64,000 bases of DNA from Granulicella paludicola (lineage in GTDB: Bacteria; Acidobacteriota; Terriglobia; Terriglobales; Acidobacteriaceae): positions 867,295 to 931,294 of the forward strand of contig NZ_JAGSYC010000025.1 in NCBI RefSeq assembly GCF_025685545.1, written 5' to 3'. The stretch's first letter is position 1; every line of letters starts with the position of its first letter. This document shows positions 8,685-18,460 of the stretch, one piece after another. The notes beneath the pieces were generated by a model, which saw only the letters and a program-made list of their open reading frames with translations, had not been told where the DNA came from and made no database searches. The translations under genes were made by a program, and so were the position numbers.

Positions 8685-9311
8685 GTGATTCGTGAAACCC
8701 TGGTCGTCGGTCTGCTCGGCTGTAACTGCACAATCCTGGGCGATGAGGTTTCGCGAGAAGCCATCATCGTCGATCCCGGTTACGAGATTCCCCGCATCCT
8801 GGCGACGCTGGCCAAGCATCAACTCACGGTAAAAACGATCGTCGTCACGCACGCGCACATCGACCATATCGCCAGCGCACAGAGTCTCAAGCAGATCACC
8901 GGGGCGCCTATCCTTTACAACCAGGACGATCTGCCGCTGGTCGCGCTCATGGACTGGCAAGCTGCGCTTTTTAACCTCGAAGTGCCGACCGTGCAACCGC
9001 CCGACCACTCCCCTGCTGACGGCGAGGTCGTGTCGATCAAAGGTGTTGAGGCCACGGTGTTGCACACGCCGGGCCATAGTGAAGGAAGCCTGTGTTTGCA
9101 TCTACCCACACAAGACCTGCTGATCGCAGGCGACACGTTGTTCGCCGGAGGCGTTGGCCGCACTGACTTCCCCGGTGGCAGCGCTCCGAAGCTGATCGCG
9201 AGCATCAAGGAGCGACTGCTTCCTTTGCCTGCGAACACTGTAGTCATCGCAGGCCATGGCCCGGAGACGACCATAGGCATCGAACGTGCACACAATCCAT
9301 TCTTGCGTTGA
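8685..9311 (+). CDS. Metallo-beta-lactamase-fold hydrolase (glyoxalase II-like)
   Basis: The 208-residue enzyme has the binuclear metal motif VVTHAHIDH, a following HTPGHSEGS histidine, the bridging Asp in IAGDTLF and a last His in AGHGPETTIG. The compact layout is that of glyoxalase II-like hydroxyacylglutathione hydrolases, which cleave thioesters; the actual substrate is open. I choose GTG 8685 because AAGAGG at 8672-8677 lies seven bases upstream and the protein then starts MIRETLVVGLLGCNC, as such proteins usually do. The frame can be read from 8661, but that would start inside the secG terminator. The stop lies four bases from that of the convergent aminotransferase. Confidence 0.92.
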   Translation: MIRETLVVGLLGCNCTILGDEVSREAIIVDPGYEIPRILATLAKHQLTVKTIVVTHAHIDHIASAQSLKQITGAPILYNQDDLPLVALMDWQAALFNLEVPTVQPPDHSPADGEVVSIKGVEATVLHTPGHSEGSLCLHLPTQDLLIAGDTLFAGGVGRTDFPGGSAPKLIASIKERLLPLPANTVVIAGHGPETTIGIERAHNPFLR

Positions 9312-9314
9312 GAT

Positions 9315-10484
9315 CTAGCCCAGCGGTAGGGCTTGCAGCCCACGCAGCCAGACATCCGCCGGCGTCAACAAGCTGAGCACCGCGCGACCTTCTGGAAGTC
9401 CATAGAAGTCTCCCGGCTGGACCAGCACATCCTGCGCCAGCGCCGCCTCAACAAACGGCACACCTTCCACCGTTCGAGGGACTCTCAGGATCGCTGTCCA
9501 TCCACCCTGCAGCGAAAGGCGATGCGACGACGTGCCGAGCAGTAGCCGGTCGAGTGTGCCCAGGTTCTCACGCATGCGTGCTCGGATCTGTCGCTGAATA
9601 TCCTCACGCTGACCCAGCCAGAACGGAAGTGCGTTTTGAATAGGAGCGTTCATCGAAAGGAACGTGTCAGCGATGACCTCCAGCCGCGCCAGCGCCTCGC
9701 GCAGCATCGCAACCGGCCCGCTGCTGACGATCCACGAACACTTCATCTGCGGCAGCGCGCACACCTTGCTCAGGCCACTCAGCACAAACGTCAAGCAAGT
9801 TGAGGTCTCCGCTGCAAAGGTCGGCTGCGGTGTTGTCACCATGTAGTCAAGAAACACTTCATCCACGATCAGCGCGAGTCCATGTCGATCGCAGAGCTGC
9901 TGCACGGCCTCGCGCTCCTCCGCCAGGATGAAGCTGCCGGTCGGATTGTTAGGGTGCACCAGGATAATCGCGCGCGTGCGCGGTCCAATCCCGCGCTCCA
10001 GCATCTGCAGATCGATCGACCATGCAGCGTGATCGTCCGTCGTCGCGTTGGGATCATGTTGCAGAGGAAACTCCCGCAGCACTACGTCGTCCAGCTGAGC
10101 GATGTAATCGAACAGCGGATAGCTTGGTCGTGCTACCAGCACTTCGTCTCCCGGGTTGCAGAGCAAGCGAAACAGATAGCTGTACGCCTCGCTCGTGGAG
10201 GTTGTCAGGCAGATGTGCTCCAGGGGTATAGCCACGCCATGATCGCGGTAGTAGTCTGCCGCGGCTGCGCGCGCAGAGACCATGCCGAAGGCCTCTGGCG
10301 TATACGATGCAGCCGCAGGCTCAGAGAGTGGCGCAAGCAGATCTTCGGTCCGCGTGAAGCCGCACGCCGTTGGGTTCGATACTGTCAGGTCCAGCAGAAT
10401 GCGCCCCTGCTGACGTGCCTCGCGGACAGCCCGCGTCAGTTCGTTTTCCGTGAGGTTCCAGGCGGTGCGATCGGAGAAGTTCAT
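9315..10484 (-). CDS. PLP-dependent class I/II aminotransferase
   Basis: The 389-residue protein has the fold-type I aminotransferase landmarks: an N-terminal substrate-loop region (LDLTVSNPTACGF), LTTSTSEAYSYLFRLL (phosphate cup), YPLFDYIAQL, VHPNNPTGSF, VDEVFLDY (the Asp that holds the pyridine nitrogen) and SGLSKVCALPQMK, whose first Lys should form the internal aldimine with PLP. It would transfer an amino group between an amino acid and a 2-oxo acid. The NPTACGF opening is shared with a subgroup of uncharacterised aspartate/alanine-type enzymes, so no specificity is assigned. It is divergent from the HAD gene at 10546, with a 61-base gap that must hold both promoters. Confidence 0.92.
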   Translation of the reverse strand: MNFSDRTAWNLTENELTRAVREARQQGRILLDLTVSNPTACGFTRTEDLLAPLSEPAAASYTPEAFGMVSARAAAADYYRDHGVAIPLEHICLTTSTSEAYSYLFRLLCNPGDEVLVARPSYPLFDYIAQLDDVVLREFPLQHDPNATTDDHAAWSIDLQMLERGIGPRTRAIILVHPNNPTGSFILAEEREAVQQLCDRHGLALIVDEVFLDYMVTTPQPTFAAETSTCLTFVLSGLSKVCALPQMKCSWIVSSGPVAMLREALARLEVIADTFLSMNAPIQNALPFWLGQREDIQRQIRARMRENLGTLDRLLLGTSSHRLSLQGGWTAILRVPRTVEGVPFVEAALAQDVLVQPGDFYGLPEGRAVLSLLTPADVWLRGLQALPLG

Positions 10485-10545
10485 GAGTAGACCTTTATCC
10501 TACCCGCCGAGCGGCGGTGAAAGCCTGCGCATAGACTAGCAAGTA

Positions 10546-11175
10546 ATGACTCCTATTCAAGCAGTCCTCTTCGATTACGGCATGGTGCTGAGCGGGCCTC
10601 CCGTAGGTGCTGCCTGGAAGCAGATGGAAACGCTGCTCCATGCGGATGCCGAGAGCTTTCACGCAGCCTACTGGGCCTCGCGCGATGCCTATGATCGCGG
10701 CGTCCTTTCAGGCGTGGCCTACTGGCAGCGCGTCGCTGCAGCGCTTGGCGAAGACCTGGACGACACCACGCTTGCCGAATTGATTGCCGCAGACACCGCC
10801 GTGTGGACTGAGCCGAACGAGCCGATGATCGCCTGGGCTGCACGGTTGCAGAGGGCAGGCTTCAAAACAGGTGTACTCTCCAACCTCGGGGACGAGATGG
10901 AGGCCGGCATCCTCCGGCGCTTTGCCTGGCTTGCCGACTTCAATCACCATACCTTCTCGCATCGACTGGGCATGGCAAAGCCGGATGCTGCGATCTATCG
11001 CCACGCGGCGGTTGGGCTCGGCTTAGCGCCCGCAGAGGTACTTTTCATCGACGATCGAGCCGAGAATATCGCCGCAGCCAGAGCTGCAGGCATGGCGGCA
11101 ATTCAGTATGTCGATTATCCAAGCTTCCTCGCTGTGATGGAGTCAGCAGGCTACAGTGATCTGCTGACCCTCTAA
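10546..11175 (+). CDS. HAD-superfamily hydrolase, FDxGxVL type
   Basis: The 209-residue protein starts MTPIQAVLFDYGMVLSG, where the first Asp is the HAD nucleophile and the usual second Asp is replaced by Gly. That is typical of the subgroup containing haloacid dehalogenase-like and epoxide-hydrolase N-domain proteins (FDFGGVL). Motif II is GVLSNLGD, motif III is the Lys of GMAKPDAAIY and motif IV is VLFIDDRAENI. Between them lies a helical cap. The substrate is unknown. Missing the acid/base Asp, it may be a slow phosphatase or have another role. It is divergently oriented from the aminotransferase. Confidence 0.88.
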   Translation: MTPIQAVLFDYGMVLSGPPVGAAWKQMETLLHADAESFHAAYWASRDAYDRGVLSGVAYWQRVAAALGEDLDDTTLAELIAADTAVWTEPNEPMIAWAARLQRAGFKTGVLSNLGDEMEAGILRRFAWLADFNHHTFSHRLGMAKPDAAIYRHAAVGLGLAPAEVLFIDDRAENIAAARAAGMAAIQYVDYPSFLAVMESAGYSDLLTL

Positions 11176-11411
11176 AGCTCACTGCATTCGCCACCCGGCA
11201 GATCTTGTGACACTGAAGGCAGGCCGCGTTGGCGCCGAGCCATGTTTGCTCACGAGCAAGCATCTGGCCCGCGGTGTTCCAATTCGGCACAGCTTGACTG
11301 AGATCAATGCAATCCGTCTTCGATTTGAAGAGGAGAAACTGTCATCTTCAATTTGTATGGGACGAGGAGGGGGAGCAACAGAGCCGGACGCGCCCCTCCT
11401 TGCCCTTACTC

Positions 11412-14400
11412 ATGAGAAGAAGAACGTTTATCCTGGCCTTCGCTCTGCTCTCCGTCAGCGGAGTCCAACTGCTCGCTCAAATGGTCGGCCAGCCGGTGAA
11501 CACCTCTCAACAGGTTTTGCGGCAGGGGTTGCGAACCTCTGCCGGCGAGGGAAGTTTTACCGCATCTGCCTATGCGCCCGATGGAAGCTTGTACTTGCTC
11601 CTCGATCAGCACGACGGCCTGCGCCTGCTGAAGACCGACGCAGCGGCTACCAGCATACTCGCGCAATCAAGCGCGGGTGCTGCTGGCGATGTCGGCGTAG
11701 CGATGTCTGTTGCCGCGGATGGCTCGATATACGTCGTCGGCACGAGCAGCAGCGGTGCGTTGCATGGCACAAGCGCTGTTCCCTACCCCAGCACCGCCGA
11801 CACCTCCACCAACTCGTTCCTTGCGAAGTTTGACGCGAACTTGAACCTGCTCTTCCTCAGCTTCCTGGGTGCGGGCCGCACCTCCGCTGTTAGCCTCGCC
11901 GTTACGGCAGATAGCGTCTTCGTCACCGGTATCACATTCAATAATGCATTCCCCGTTTCGGCTGCCGGGATTCAGCAAGCGCCCGCCAATGGCACCACAG
12001 AAAACGGATTTGTCGAGCGCTTCAGTGCCGATGGTACGACCCTGCAATATGCCACATATCTCACCGGCGCAGGTGGCAGCACTCTCCCTGCGGCGATCGT
12101 GGCCGATTCGGCCGACGACGCATACGTCACAGGGGCGACCTCTGCCAACGGCTTCCCCACGCTCAATGCACTTCAGCCTGAACTTCTGCCCATAGCGGGC
12201 CACTCCAGCTCGGGTTTTCTCTGCCGGCTCAATCCCGCAGGCAGTGCATTCAGCTTCTCCACCTTTTTGGCAGGTAGCGGCATGACAGGCATGGATCTCG
12301 ATGCCGCCAGCAGCTCGCTGCTGCTGACGGGCAACGTGGCCTCAGGGCAGTTCCCTATCGCCACGGTGGAGATGCCCCTGACCTCGGCGACCTACCAGAC
12401 CCTGCTTCGTATTCCGACCGACGGCCAGTCCGTCACGCAGAGCGTACTGCTCACCGCTGGTTCCAGCAGCTCCATACGAGCGGGTGTCAGTGGCGATGCC
12501 TGGGTCTCCGGGACCAGCTCGGTACCGCTGTTCCCCGGCGTCACACCGCCTGACTATAACGCAGGCGATAGTTATCTGCTTCACGTCACGGGCAACGGAA
12601 CCATCGACCAGACAATGCGTTTTGGTGGCTTGCCGAAGAACAGCTTCAACTATGCTTCCCTCACGAGCAGCGTTACCGCACCTGCGATCTCTGGAACGAC
12701 CGTCACACTCGCCGGTACACTCACAGCTTCCCTAAGTGCGTCCTTGCTCGCTACGCAGATAGTTGAGTTCCCGTTGGTGCAAACGCCCGACGCTCTCTTG
12801 CCGAACACGCTGACTGATTTGCTTCCCACTGCCGCAGCGTGCGGCACCAACAGCCGCTGCACAGGCAACGGAGCCTTCCTTGCGCAGATATCTACCGCCA
12901 TGTCGGCAGCCGCACCTGCCATCTCTGCAGGCGATCTGCCTAACCTGACGCTGCGCAATCTCTCCTCGGTTTCAGCTACCGGCCTGACGATCACGGCCAC
13001 GGGCTACACCATCAATACCAACTGCGGCACCGTGCTCTTACCGTCGAACCTCTGCAACCTCGCGCTAAGCGGCACCGGTCCCGGCACGCTCTCCGTATCC
13101 GCAAACAATGCTGCGTTGCAGACCCTCCCGCTATCCTCAACCACAGTTACCCCGGATGCGCTCGTTGTCAGTACAGAGGAACTAGACTTCGGCATCGTAA
13201 GTGCCGCGAGCGGAGTTGCCACGCAGACCGTCACAGTCTCCAACCTCAGTTCACAGCAGCAGACTTTTCTTTCAACGAAGGACGGCAGCATCTCGGCATA
13301 CACTATGGCCGAAACCGCAACTACCTGTGCCGCAGGCCCCTCCGCAGGCCAGCACTTGCTTGCTGCCGGAGCGACATGCACGATCACGCTCGGACTTACA
13401 GCGTCTGGCAATGCCTCCGACGACGGCGCCGTGCTGACCGCCTGGACGATTGGCCCCCGTGACCTGCGCATTACTGGTTTTACCCAAGCTGCAGCGCTTA
13501 ACCTGTCCGCCAGCGAGATAGACTTCGGCACCTACATTGCGGATGGGGTACGCCTGCCGCGATACCTCTACCTCTCCAATAACACGATGTCATCGGTCGA
13601 GCACGCCATAGCAACGCTTCCCTCCACCTCTCCGTTCAACATCGAGGATGGCTGCCCTGCAACGCTGCAGCCGAAGAGCGTCTGCCAGTTGGTCATCGGC
13701 TACGTCCCGCAGAGCACGACCGCCACCGACTCGCAAGTGTTTACGCTCGATCAAGGTCTGACTGTGCTGCTGACCGGTAATGCCTTGCCGATGCAGAGCA
13801 TTGGAGCGGCAGTCGTCAACCCCAGTCTCTCTGTATCAGCAACGCAGCTCACGTTTGCAACGGCAGTGGCTGTCACTGGCATCTCCAGCACCACACAGCC
13901 TGTCCTGCTGAGCAACACTGGCAGCAGTGCTTTTCCGCTTTCCATAGCTCTCGCCGGAGACTTCAACGAGACTAGCAACTGCCCTGCCGTACTCGCCGCT
14001 GCGGCATCCTGCACGGCGCTTATCAGCTTTACGCCTTCGCAGCCTGGGCTGCGTCAAGGGCTGCTCAGCATCACTGCAGGCAGTGGCTTCACTCCGCAGT
14101 ATGTTGCCCTCAGTGGCACAGGTACTGCAATCCTGCCAGCGAGCAACGGCATCCTCAGCCTGGGGCAGACCTTCGTCGGGGAACCACTGGCTTGGTACAA
14201 GGTGCAGCTCTCAGTTCCTTCCCTGTCGATAAACGTAGTGGGTTCGGGCTTCGGCGTGGCCCTGGTGACCGATACCGGCAGTGGCCACGGCAGCCTGCCA
14301 CCGCAGGCGTTCGCTTCCACCGCAACGCTGAGTTGCGGTAGTTGCTGGCTCGGCGTGCAGTACCTTTCACCTGCGGCGCAGTCTGCCAGCGGCGTCGTGT

Positions 14401-17252
14401 CGATAACTTCTGTCAACGGTGGCAATCCGTACGTGTTGGCGGTAACAGCCACGTCCTCGCCGGTTCAGGGCCTGGTATTCACGCCTGGCACGCTGAACGC
14501 CGGAGCGACGATGGTTGGCAGCAGTTCTGGCGCAATGACCTTCACGCTCTCCAATCTGATCGCTCCTGCGACGACTGCAACGATCCAGTCTGTCAGCGTG
14601 AGTGGAGACTTTACTCTTGCGACCAACACTACCGGCGGTACCCCTTGCGCTGGACAGCTGCTGGCGACGGCGAGCTGCTTCGTGCAGGTGAACTTCAGTC
14701 CGACAACTATCGGGGATCGAAATGGTGAACTGATCGTTACGACCTCCGCTGGCACCTCGACAGCAAAACTCAGCGGATACGGCGTCGCCAGCACTGGCCT
14801 TGCTATCAGCCCAAGCGCGTTGAACTTTGCCAGCGTACCCAACAGCTCTGCAACGATGCAGACAATTACGCTGAGTAACCTGAGCAGTAGCTCAATCTCG
14901 ATTGGAGCTTTGTCAGTCTCCGACCCCAGCTTCGCGATCAGCTCCGATTGCTCTACGCTCGCCGTGGGAGCAACCTGCAGCGTTATCGCGAGCTTCACCC
15001 CCGTCACGGCAACAGTCTCCGCCGTATTGTCGATCCCGACGAGCATGATCCTCAACGGTCAGTCATTGAGCGCCACATACACCGTTCCATTGTTTGGGGC
15101 CTACACCGCGCAGAACGCTGGCTTGGAGCTCTTACCTGCGGAGACAAACTACGGAGCCACCTCGATTGGAAGCGTAGGACAGACGATCGAGTACACGCTG
15201 AATAACCTCTCGGGCAAGCAGCTCAATATCACGCTGGCGATGGCGCGACAGTTCCCGCTGGCGTCCGCTGCGTCATGCGCGACGCTCTCCATTGGCGCAA
15301 GCTGTAATTTTTCAGCTAGCTTCGCTCCAGTGGAAACCGGCTTGCAGACAGGTACGGTCCTCGCACAAGGCGTCTCCATCGACGGCCTGACGACCACACA
15401 GGCTCTGGCCTATCTGCAGGGCTACGGCAGTGGCAGCGGTGCGCTGACCATCACGGGAGGGACGATTCCCTACTCGCCGCTGATGTTTGGGCAGGTGACC
15501 TCGGGCCAGAGTGCGCAGCAGGTGTTGACGCTGACCAATAGTGGAACAGGACCGCTGACGATTCGCCGCATATCGAGCGCCCCGCCATTTCTTTCCACGA
15601 CTAACTGCGGAGGAACGTTGGCGGCGGCGGCGAGCTGCACCGTGACGATCACTTATGCGCCAATCTATGAGTTGAGCATTGGTTCGGCTGCAGGGGGAAC
15701 GCGCAACGATGCGGAGTCGTTAAGCATTGAAAGCGATGCGATCACCAGCCCGGATCTTGTGGCGATGACGGGGCTGGTACTGCCGGTGATTTCCAGTAAC
15801 CCGGCAAGCTCAGCGGTACTCGCCACGTATGCGTTGAGCAACCGCGCGCTTACGTTTGCGAATACACAGGTGGGAAGTGCCTCCACCGCGCAGACCTTGA
15901 CGCTGACGAACACCGGCATGACGAGACTCCATGTGCTGGGCGTGCTATCTCCTGCGGACTTCACGACGAGTTCCACGTGCGGAACGTTGTTGCCAGGAAG
16001 CGGTTGCAGTCTGAGTGTCCGGTTTGCCCCGACAACGAGTGAGGCGCAGCTGCGAACGGGAGCGTTGGAGATTCAGACGGATGCTACGGATTCGCTGGAG
16101 TACGTGAGCCTGCTGGGCACCTCGATCGCGTCGCCGCTGAGTCTTGGGGCGACATCGTTGAATTTTGGCACGGTGCTCGTCGGTGTTTCGGCAACGCTGA
16201 CGGTGAGTGTGACGAATGACGCTCCGTCTCCGGTGACCTTCACAGGGTTGAGCGCGGGTGGTGCGTTCAGTGTGACGACTGGAACCTGTCCGCCGCTCGG
16301 TTCGACCCTGGCTGCGGGTGCCTCGTGCGTCTTGTCGGTGACATTCGCTCCCGTTGCGAGTGGTCTGCAGAATGGAACGCTGAGCCTGACGAACGACACG
16401 ACCCAGCTGCCGTTGACGGTTGCGCTTGCTGGTACAGGACTTGCACCTTCGTTGCAGGCAGCACCCGCGACGCTGAATTATGGCAGCGTGACAGTCGGAG
16501 CTTCCAGCAGCCTTACGCTGACGGTTTCCAACGTCGGAACCTCCGCGCTGACAGGTCTGACGAACACGCTGAGCGGCTTGAACGCTGGCGATTTTGTAGT
16601 GAATGTCCCCTGCGCCGCGACGCTCGCAGCGGGTACTAGCTGCGTGGAGACTTTGACGTTTACACCGGCCGCTACGGGCGCTCGCGCAGCCAGCCTGACT
16701 GTCGGCAGCTCCGATCCTGCGGGGCCGCTGGTGGTTGCGCTGAACGGGACCGGAGCAGCGGTGGGGACGTTTGTGTTGACGGTGAACGGTGGCAGCGTGG
16801 CGACGGTGACCGTGGCAAGTGGTCAGCCAGCGAGCTATGCGCTGCTGTTAGGTCCACTGAACGGGTTTGCAGGCAATGTGGCGTTGACCTGTGTTGCGGT
16901 GCATGCGGGCAGTTATGCCAGCTGCTCGCTGCTATCGCCGCTGCTGACGGTGAACGGAGGTGCAGTGGGGACGACAGCGACGATCTCTACGGTGAGCGCC
17001 GCCTTGCGGATAGCGGGGATGACGCCGGTGTTGTTGCTTCCGCTGCTGCTGTGGCGACGACCGCGGCGGCGAGCGATGCTGCTGATCGCTTCGGCGAGTC
17101 TGATCGGTTGCGGAAGCGGCTCGACTACCGGCTCTGGAAGCAGCACGACGGTGAACACGCCTGCTGGCACGTATCAATACCAAGTGACCGCGAGTGCGAC
17201 GGGTGGAGCGGCGATCAGCTCTACGGTGACGTTGAATCTGGTGGTGCAGTAG
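11412..17252 (+). CDS. Giant secreted beta-propeller/choice-of-anchor D repeat protein
   Basis: ATG 11412 opens a signal peptide (MRRRTFILAFALLSVSG, cleavage near LLAQ); the frame is open from 11307 but the earlier residues look non-coding. The product has 1,946 residues. Residues ~50-450 form SBBP-like propeller blades (AVTADSVFVTGITF, VADSADDAYVTGATS). From ~560 onward come about ten ASH/choice-of-anchor D type beta-sandwiches, each with the signature NFGTVxVG, a TLSN or TVSN strand and CxxxLxxGxSCxxxVxFxP (for example 14860-15000, 16140-16440, 16470-16760). The paired cysteines in each suggest intradomain disulfides, so an extracytoplasmic site. The end (from about 17000) has a hydrophobic segment, WRRPRRR, a second hydrophobic segment ending LIGCGSGS, and a beta tail. 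Such proteins are thought to be adhesive or structural; no enzyme domain was found. Confidence 0.88.
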   Translation: MRRRTFILAFALLSVSGVQLLAQMVGQPVNTSQQVLRQGLRTSAGEGSFTASAYAPDGSLYLLLDQHDGLRLLKTDAAATSILAQSSAGAAGDVGVAMSVAADGSIYVVGTSSSGALHGTSAVPYPSTADTSTNSFLAKFDANLNLLFLSFLGAGRTSAVSLAVTADSVFVTGITFNNAFPVSAAGIQQAPANGTTENGFVERFSADGTTLQYATYLTGAGGSTLPAAIVADSADDAYVTGATSANGFPTLNALQPELLPIAGHSSSGFLCRLNPAGSAFSFSTFLAGSGMTGMDLDAASSSLLLTGNVASGQFPIATVEMPLTSATYQTLLRIPTDGQSVTQSVLLTAGSSSSIRAGVSGDAWVSGTSSVPLFPGVTPPDYNAGDSYLLHVTGNGTIDQTMRFGGLPKNSFNYASLTSSVTAPAISGTTVTLAGTLTASLSASLLATQIVEFPLVQTPDALLPNTLTDLLPTAAACGTNSRCTGNGAFLAQISTAMSAAAPAISAGDLPNLTLRNLSSVSATGLTITATGYTINTNCGTVLLPSNLCNLALSGTGPGTLSVSANNAALQTLPLSSTTVTPDALVVSTEELDFGIVSAASGVATQTVTVSNLSSQQQTFLSTKDGSISAYTMAETATTCAAGPSAGQHLLAAGATCTITLGLTASGNASDDGAVLTAWTIGPRDLRITGFTQAAALNLSASEIDFGTYIADGVRLPRYLYLSNNTMSSVEHAIATLPSTSPFNIEDGCPATLQPKSVCQLVIGYVPQSTTATDSQVFTLDQGLTVLLTGNALPMQSIGAAVVNPSLSVSATQLTFATAVAVTGISSTTQPVLLSNTGSSAFPLSIALAGDFNETSNCPAVLAAAASCTALISFTPSQPGLRQGLLSITAGSGFTPQYVALSGTGTAILPASNGILSLGQTFVGEPLAWYKVQLSVPSLSINVVGSGFGVALVTDTGSGHGSLPPQAFASTATLSCGSCWLGVQYLSPAAQSASGVVSITSVNGGNPYVLAVTATSSPVQGLVFTPGTLNAGATMVGSSSGAMTFTLSNLIAPATTATIQSVSVSGDFTLATNTTGGTPCAGQLLATASCFVQVNFSPTTIGDRNGELIVTTSAGTSTAKLSGYGVASTGLAISPSALNFASVPNSSATMQTITLSNLSSSSISIGALSVSDPSFAISSDCSTLAVGATCSVIASFTPVTATVSAVLSIPTSMILNGQSLSATYTVPLFGAYTAQNAGLELLPAETNYGATSIGSVGQTIEYTLNNLSGKQLNITLAMARQFPLASAASCATLSIGASCNFSASFAPVETGLQTGTVLAQGVSIDGLTTTQALAYLQGYGSGSGALTITGGTIPYSPLMFGQVTSGQSAQQVLTLTNSGTGPLTIRRISSAPPFLSTTNCGGTLAAAASCTVTITYAPIYELSIGSAAGGTRNDAESLSIESDAITSPDLVAMTGLVLPVISSNPASSAVLATYALSNRALTFANTQVGSASTAQTLTLTNTGMTRLHVLGVLSPADFTTSSTCGTLLPGSGCSLSVRFAPTTSEAQLRTGALEIQTDATDSLEYVSLLGTSIASPLSLGATSLNFGTVLVGVSATLTVSVTNDAPSPVTFTGLSAGGAFSVTTGTCPPLGSTLAAGASCVLSVTFAPVASGLQNGTLSLTNDTTQLPLTVALAGTGLAPSLQAAPATLNYGSVTVGASSSLTLTVSNVGTSALTGLTNTLSGLNAGDFVVNVPCAATLAAGTSCVETLTFTPAATGARAASLTVGSSDPAGPLVVALNGTGAAVGTFVLTVNGGSVATVTVASGQPASYALLLGPLNGFAGNVALTCVAVHAGSYASCSLLSPLLTVNGGAVGTTATISTVSAALRIAGMTPVLLLPLLLWRRPRRRAMLLIASASLIGCGSGSTTGSGSSTTVNTPAGTYQYQVTASATGGAAISSTVTLNLVVQ

Positions 17253-17266
17253 ACCTGATCGCGTCG

Positions 17267-18460
17267 TTACTTCGCTTGTGTGGCTGCGATATCGATGGGG
17301 ACTCGCTCTACGATCTCGATGCCGAAACCCTGCAGCGCTGGAACGTGCGTGGGCTGGTTGGTGAGCAGGCGGATCTTGGTGATGCCGAGATCGGAGAGAA
17401 TCTGGCCCCCGAGACCGACCTCGCGGAGGATGCGTTGCGGATCTTTCGGTGGGCAGGTTCCGTCCTTATCGGCCGAAGGCTCGCTGCGATGGAAGACGAG
17501 GCGCGTGCTCGGCCCAGTGCGCGAGATGCCAAAGCCGCGCGTGGTCTGGTGCAGATAAACCAGCGCGCCGCGACCTGCCGCCGCGATGGCGCGGAGCGAG
17601 GCGTCGACTGTGGCGGCGCAGTTGCAGAGCGTGGAGTGGAAGATGCCGCCGGTGAGGCAATGTGTGTGGACGCGCACGAGCACGGGTTCGTCCGAGCCGC
17701 TGAGGTCGCCGAAGACGAGTGCGGAGTGTGATCCGGCTGTTTCGTCGCCGATGCCTGGCTGCGTCTCGTAGGCGATCATGCGGAAGTCTCCATGCTGCGT
17801 GGGCAGCTGGGCTTCTCCGATGCGATGGACGTAACGCTCCGTCTGCAGGCGGTAGCGAATCAGGTCTGCGACGGTGACCATCTTGAGCGAGTGGGTCTTG
17901 CAGAACTCGATGAGGTCAGCGACCCGAGCCATGGTGCCGTCTTCGTTCATGATCTCGCAGATGACGCCGGCGGGAATGAGGCCTGCGATGCGGGCGAGAT
18001 CGACGGAGGCTTCGGTCTGTCCGGCACGAACGAGAACTCCGCCCTTGCGGGCACGAAGCGGGAAGACATGGCCGGGACGCGCTAGATCGTTGGGGCTGGA
18101 GTTCGGGCGTATCGCGACCTGGATCGTGTGAGCGCGATCGGCAGCCGAGATGCCTGTCGTAACGCCTTCGCGGGCTTCGATGGACTCGGTGAAGGCGGTG
18201 CCGAAGCGCGAGGTGTTGTCCTGCGTCATTGGGCCGAGGCGGAGATAGTCGGCGCGCTCTTCGGTGAGCGTGAGGCAGATGAGGCCGCGGCCGAACTTGG
18301 CCATGAAGTTGATCGCTTCGGGGGTGCAGAACTCGGCGGCGAGCGTAAGGTCGCCTTCGTTCTCGCGGTCTTCATCGTCGATGACGACGATCATGCGGCC
18401 AGCTTTGAACTCTGCGATGGCTTCTTCGACGGTGACGAATCCTGTCTTCACTTCGGACAT
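17267..18460 (-). CDS. ribBA: RibBA-type 3,4-dihydroxy-2-butanone-4-phosphate synthase with GTP cyclohydrolase II-like domain
   Basis: The 397-residue protein joins two riboflavin-pathway domains. Residues 1-~205 are DHBP synthase, with the metal/substrate loop [11 protein letters not shown] (28-38), [20 protein letters not shown] and the downstream HSLKMVTV; this half converts ribulose 5-phosphate to the four-carbon precursor. Residues ~210-397 resemble GTP cyclohydrolase II: three zinc cysteines remain in HTHCLTGG and LCNC, and the ending LLTNQP plus VERVP is normal. The catalytic region is altered: RQEGRGIGL reads HQTTRGFGI, and the DTVEAN-LGF-DxR block is replaced by unrelated sequence, so Asp126 of the E. 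coli enzyme has no obvious equivalent. The first activity is very likely, the second uncertain (compare RibBX-type proteins). It converges on the giant gene, 14 bases away. No FMN riboswitch was recognised upstream. Confidence 0.9.
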   Translation of the reverse strand: MSEVKTGFVTVEEAIAEFKAGRMIVVIDDEDRENEGDLTLAAEFCTPEAINFMAKFGRGLICLTLTEERADYLRLGPMTQDNTSRFGTAFTESIEAREGVTTGISAADRAHTIQVAIRPNSSPNDLARPGHVFPLRARKGGVLVRAGQTEASVDLARIAGLIPAGVICEIMNEDGTMARVADLIEFCKTHSLKMVTVADLIRYRLQTERYVHRIGEAQLPTQHGDFRMIAYETQPGIGDETAGSHSALVFGDLSGSDEPVLVRVHTHCLTGGIFHSTLCNCAATVDASLRAIAAAGRGALVYLHQTTRGFGISRTGPSTRLVFHRSEPSADKDGTCPPKDPQRILREVGLGGQILSDLGITKIRLLTNQPTHVPALQGFGIEIVERVPIDIAATQAK

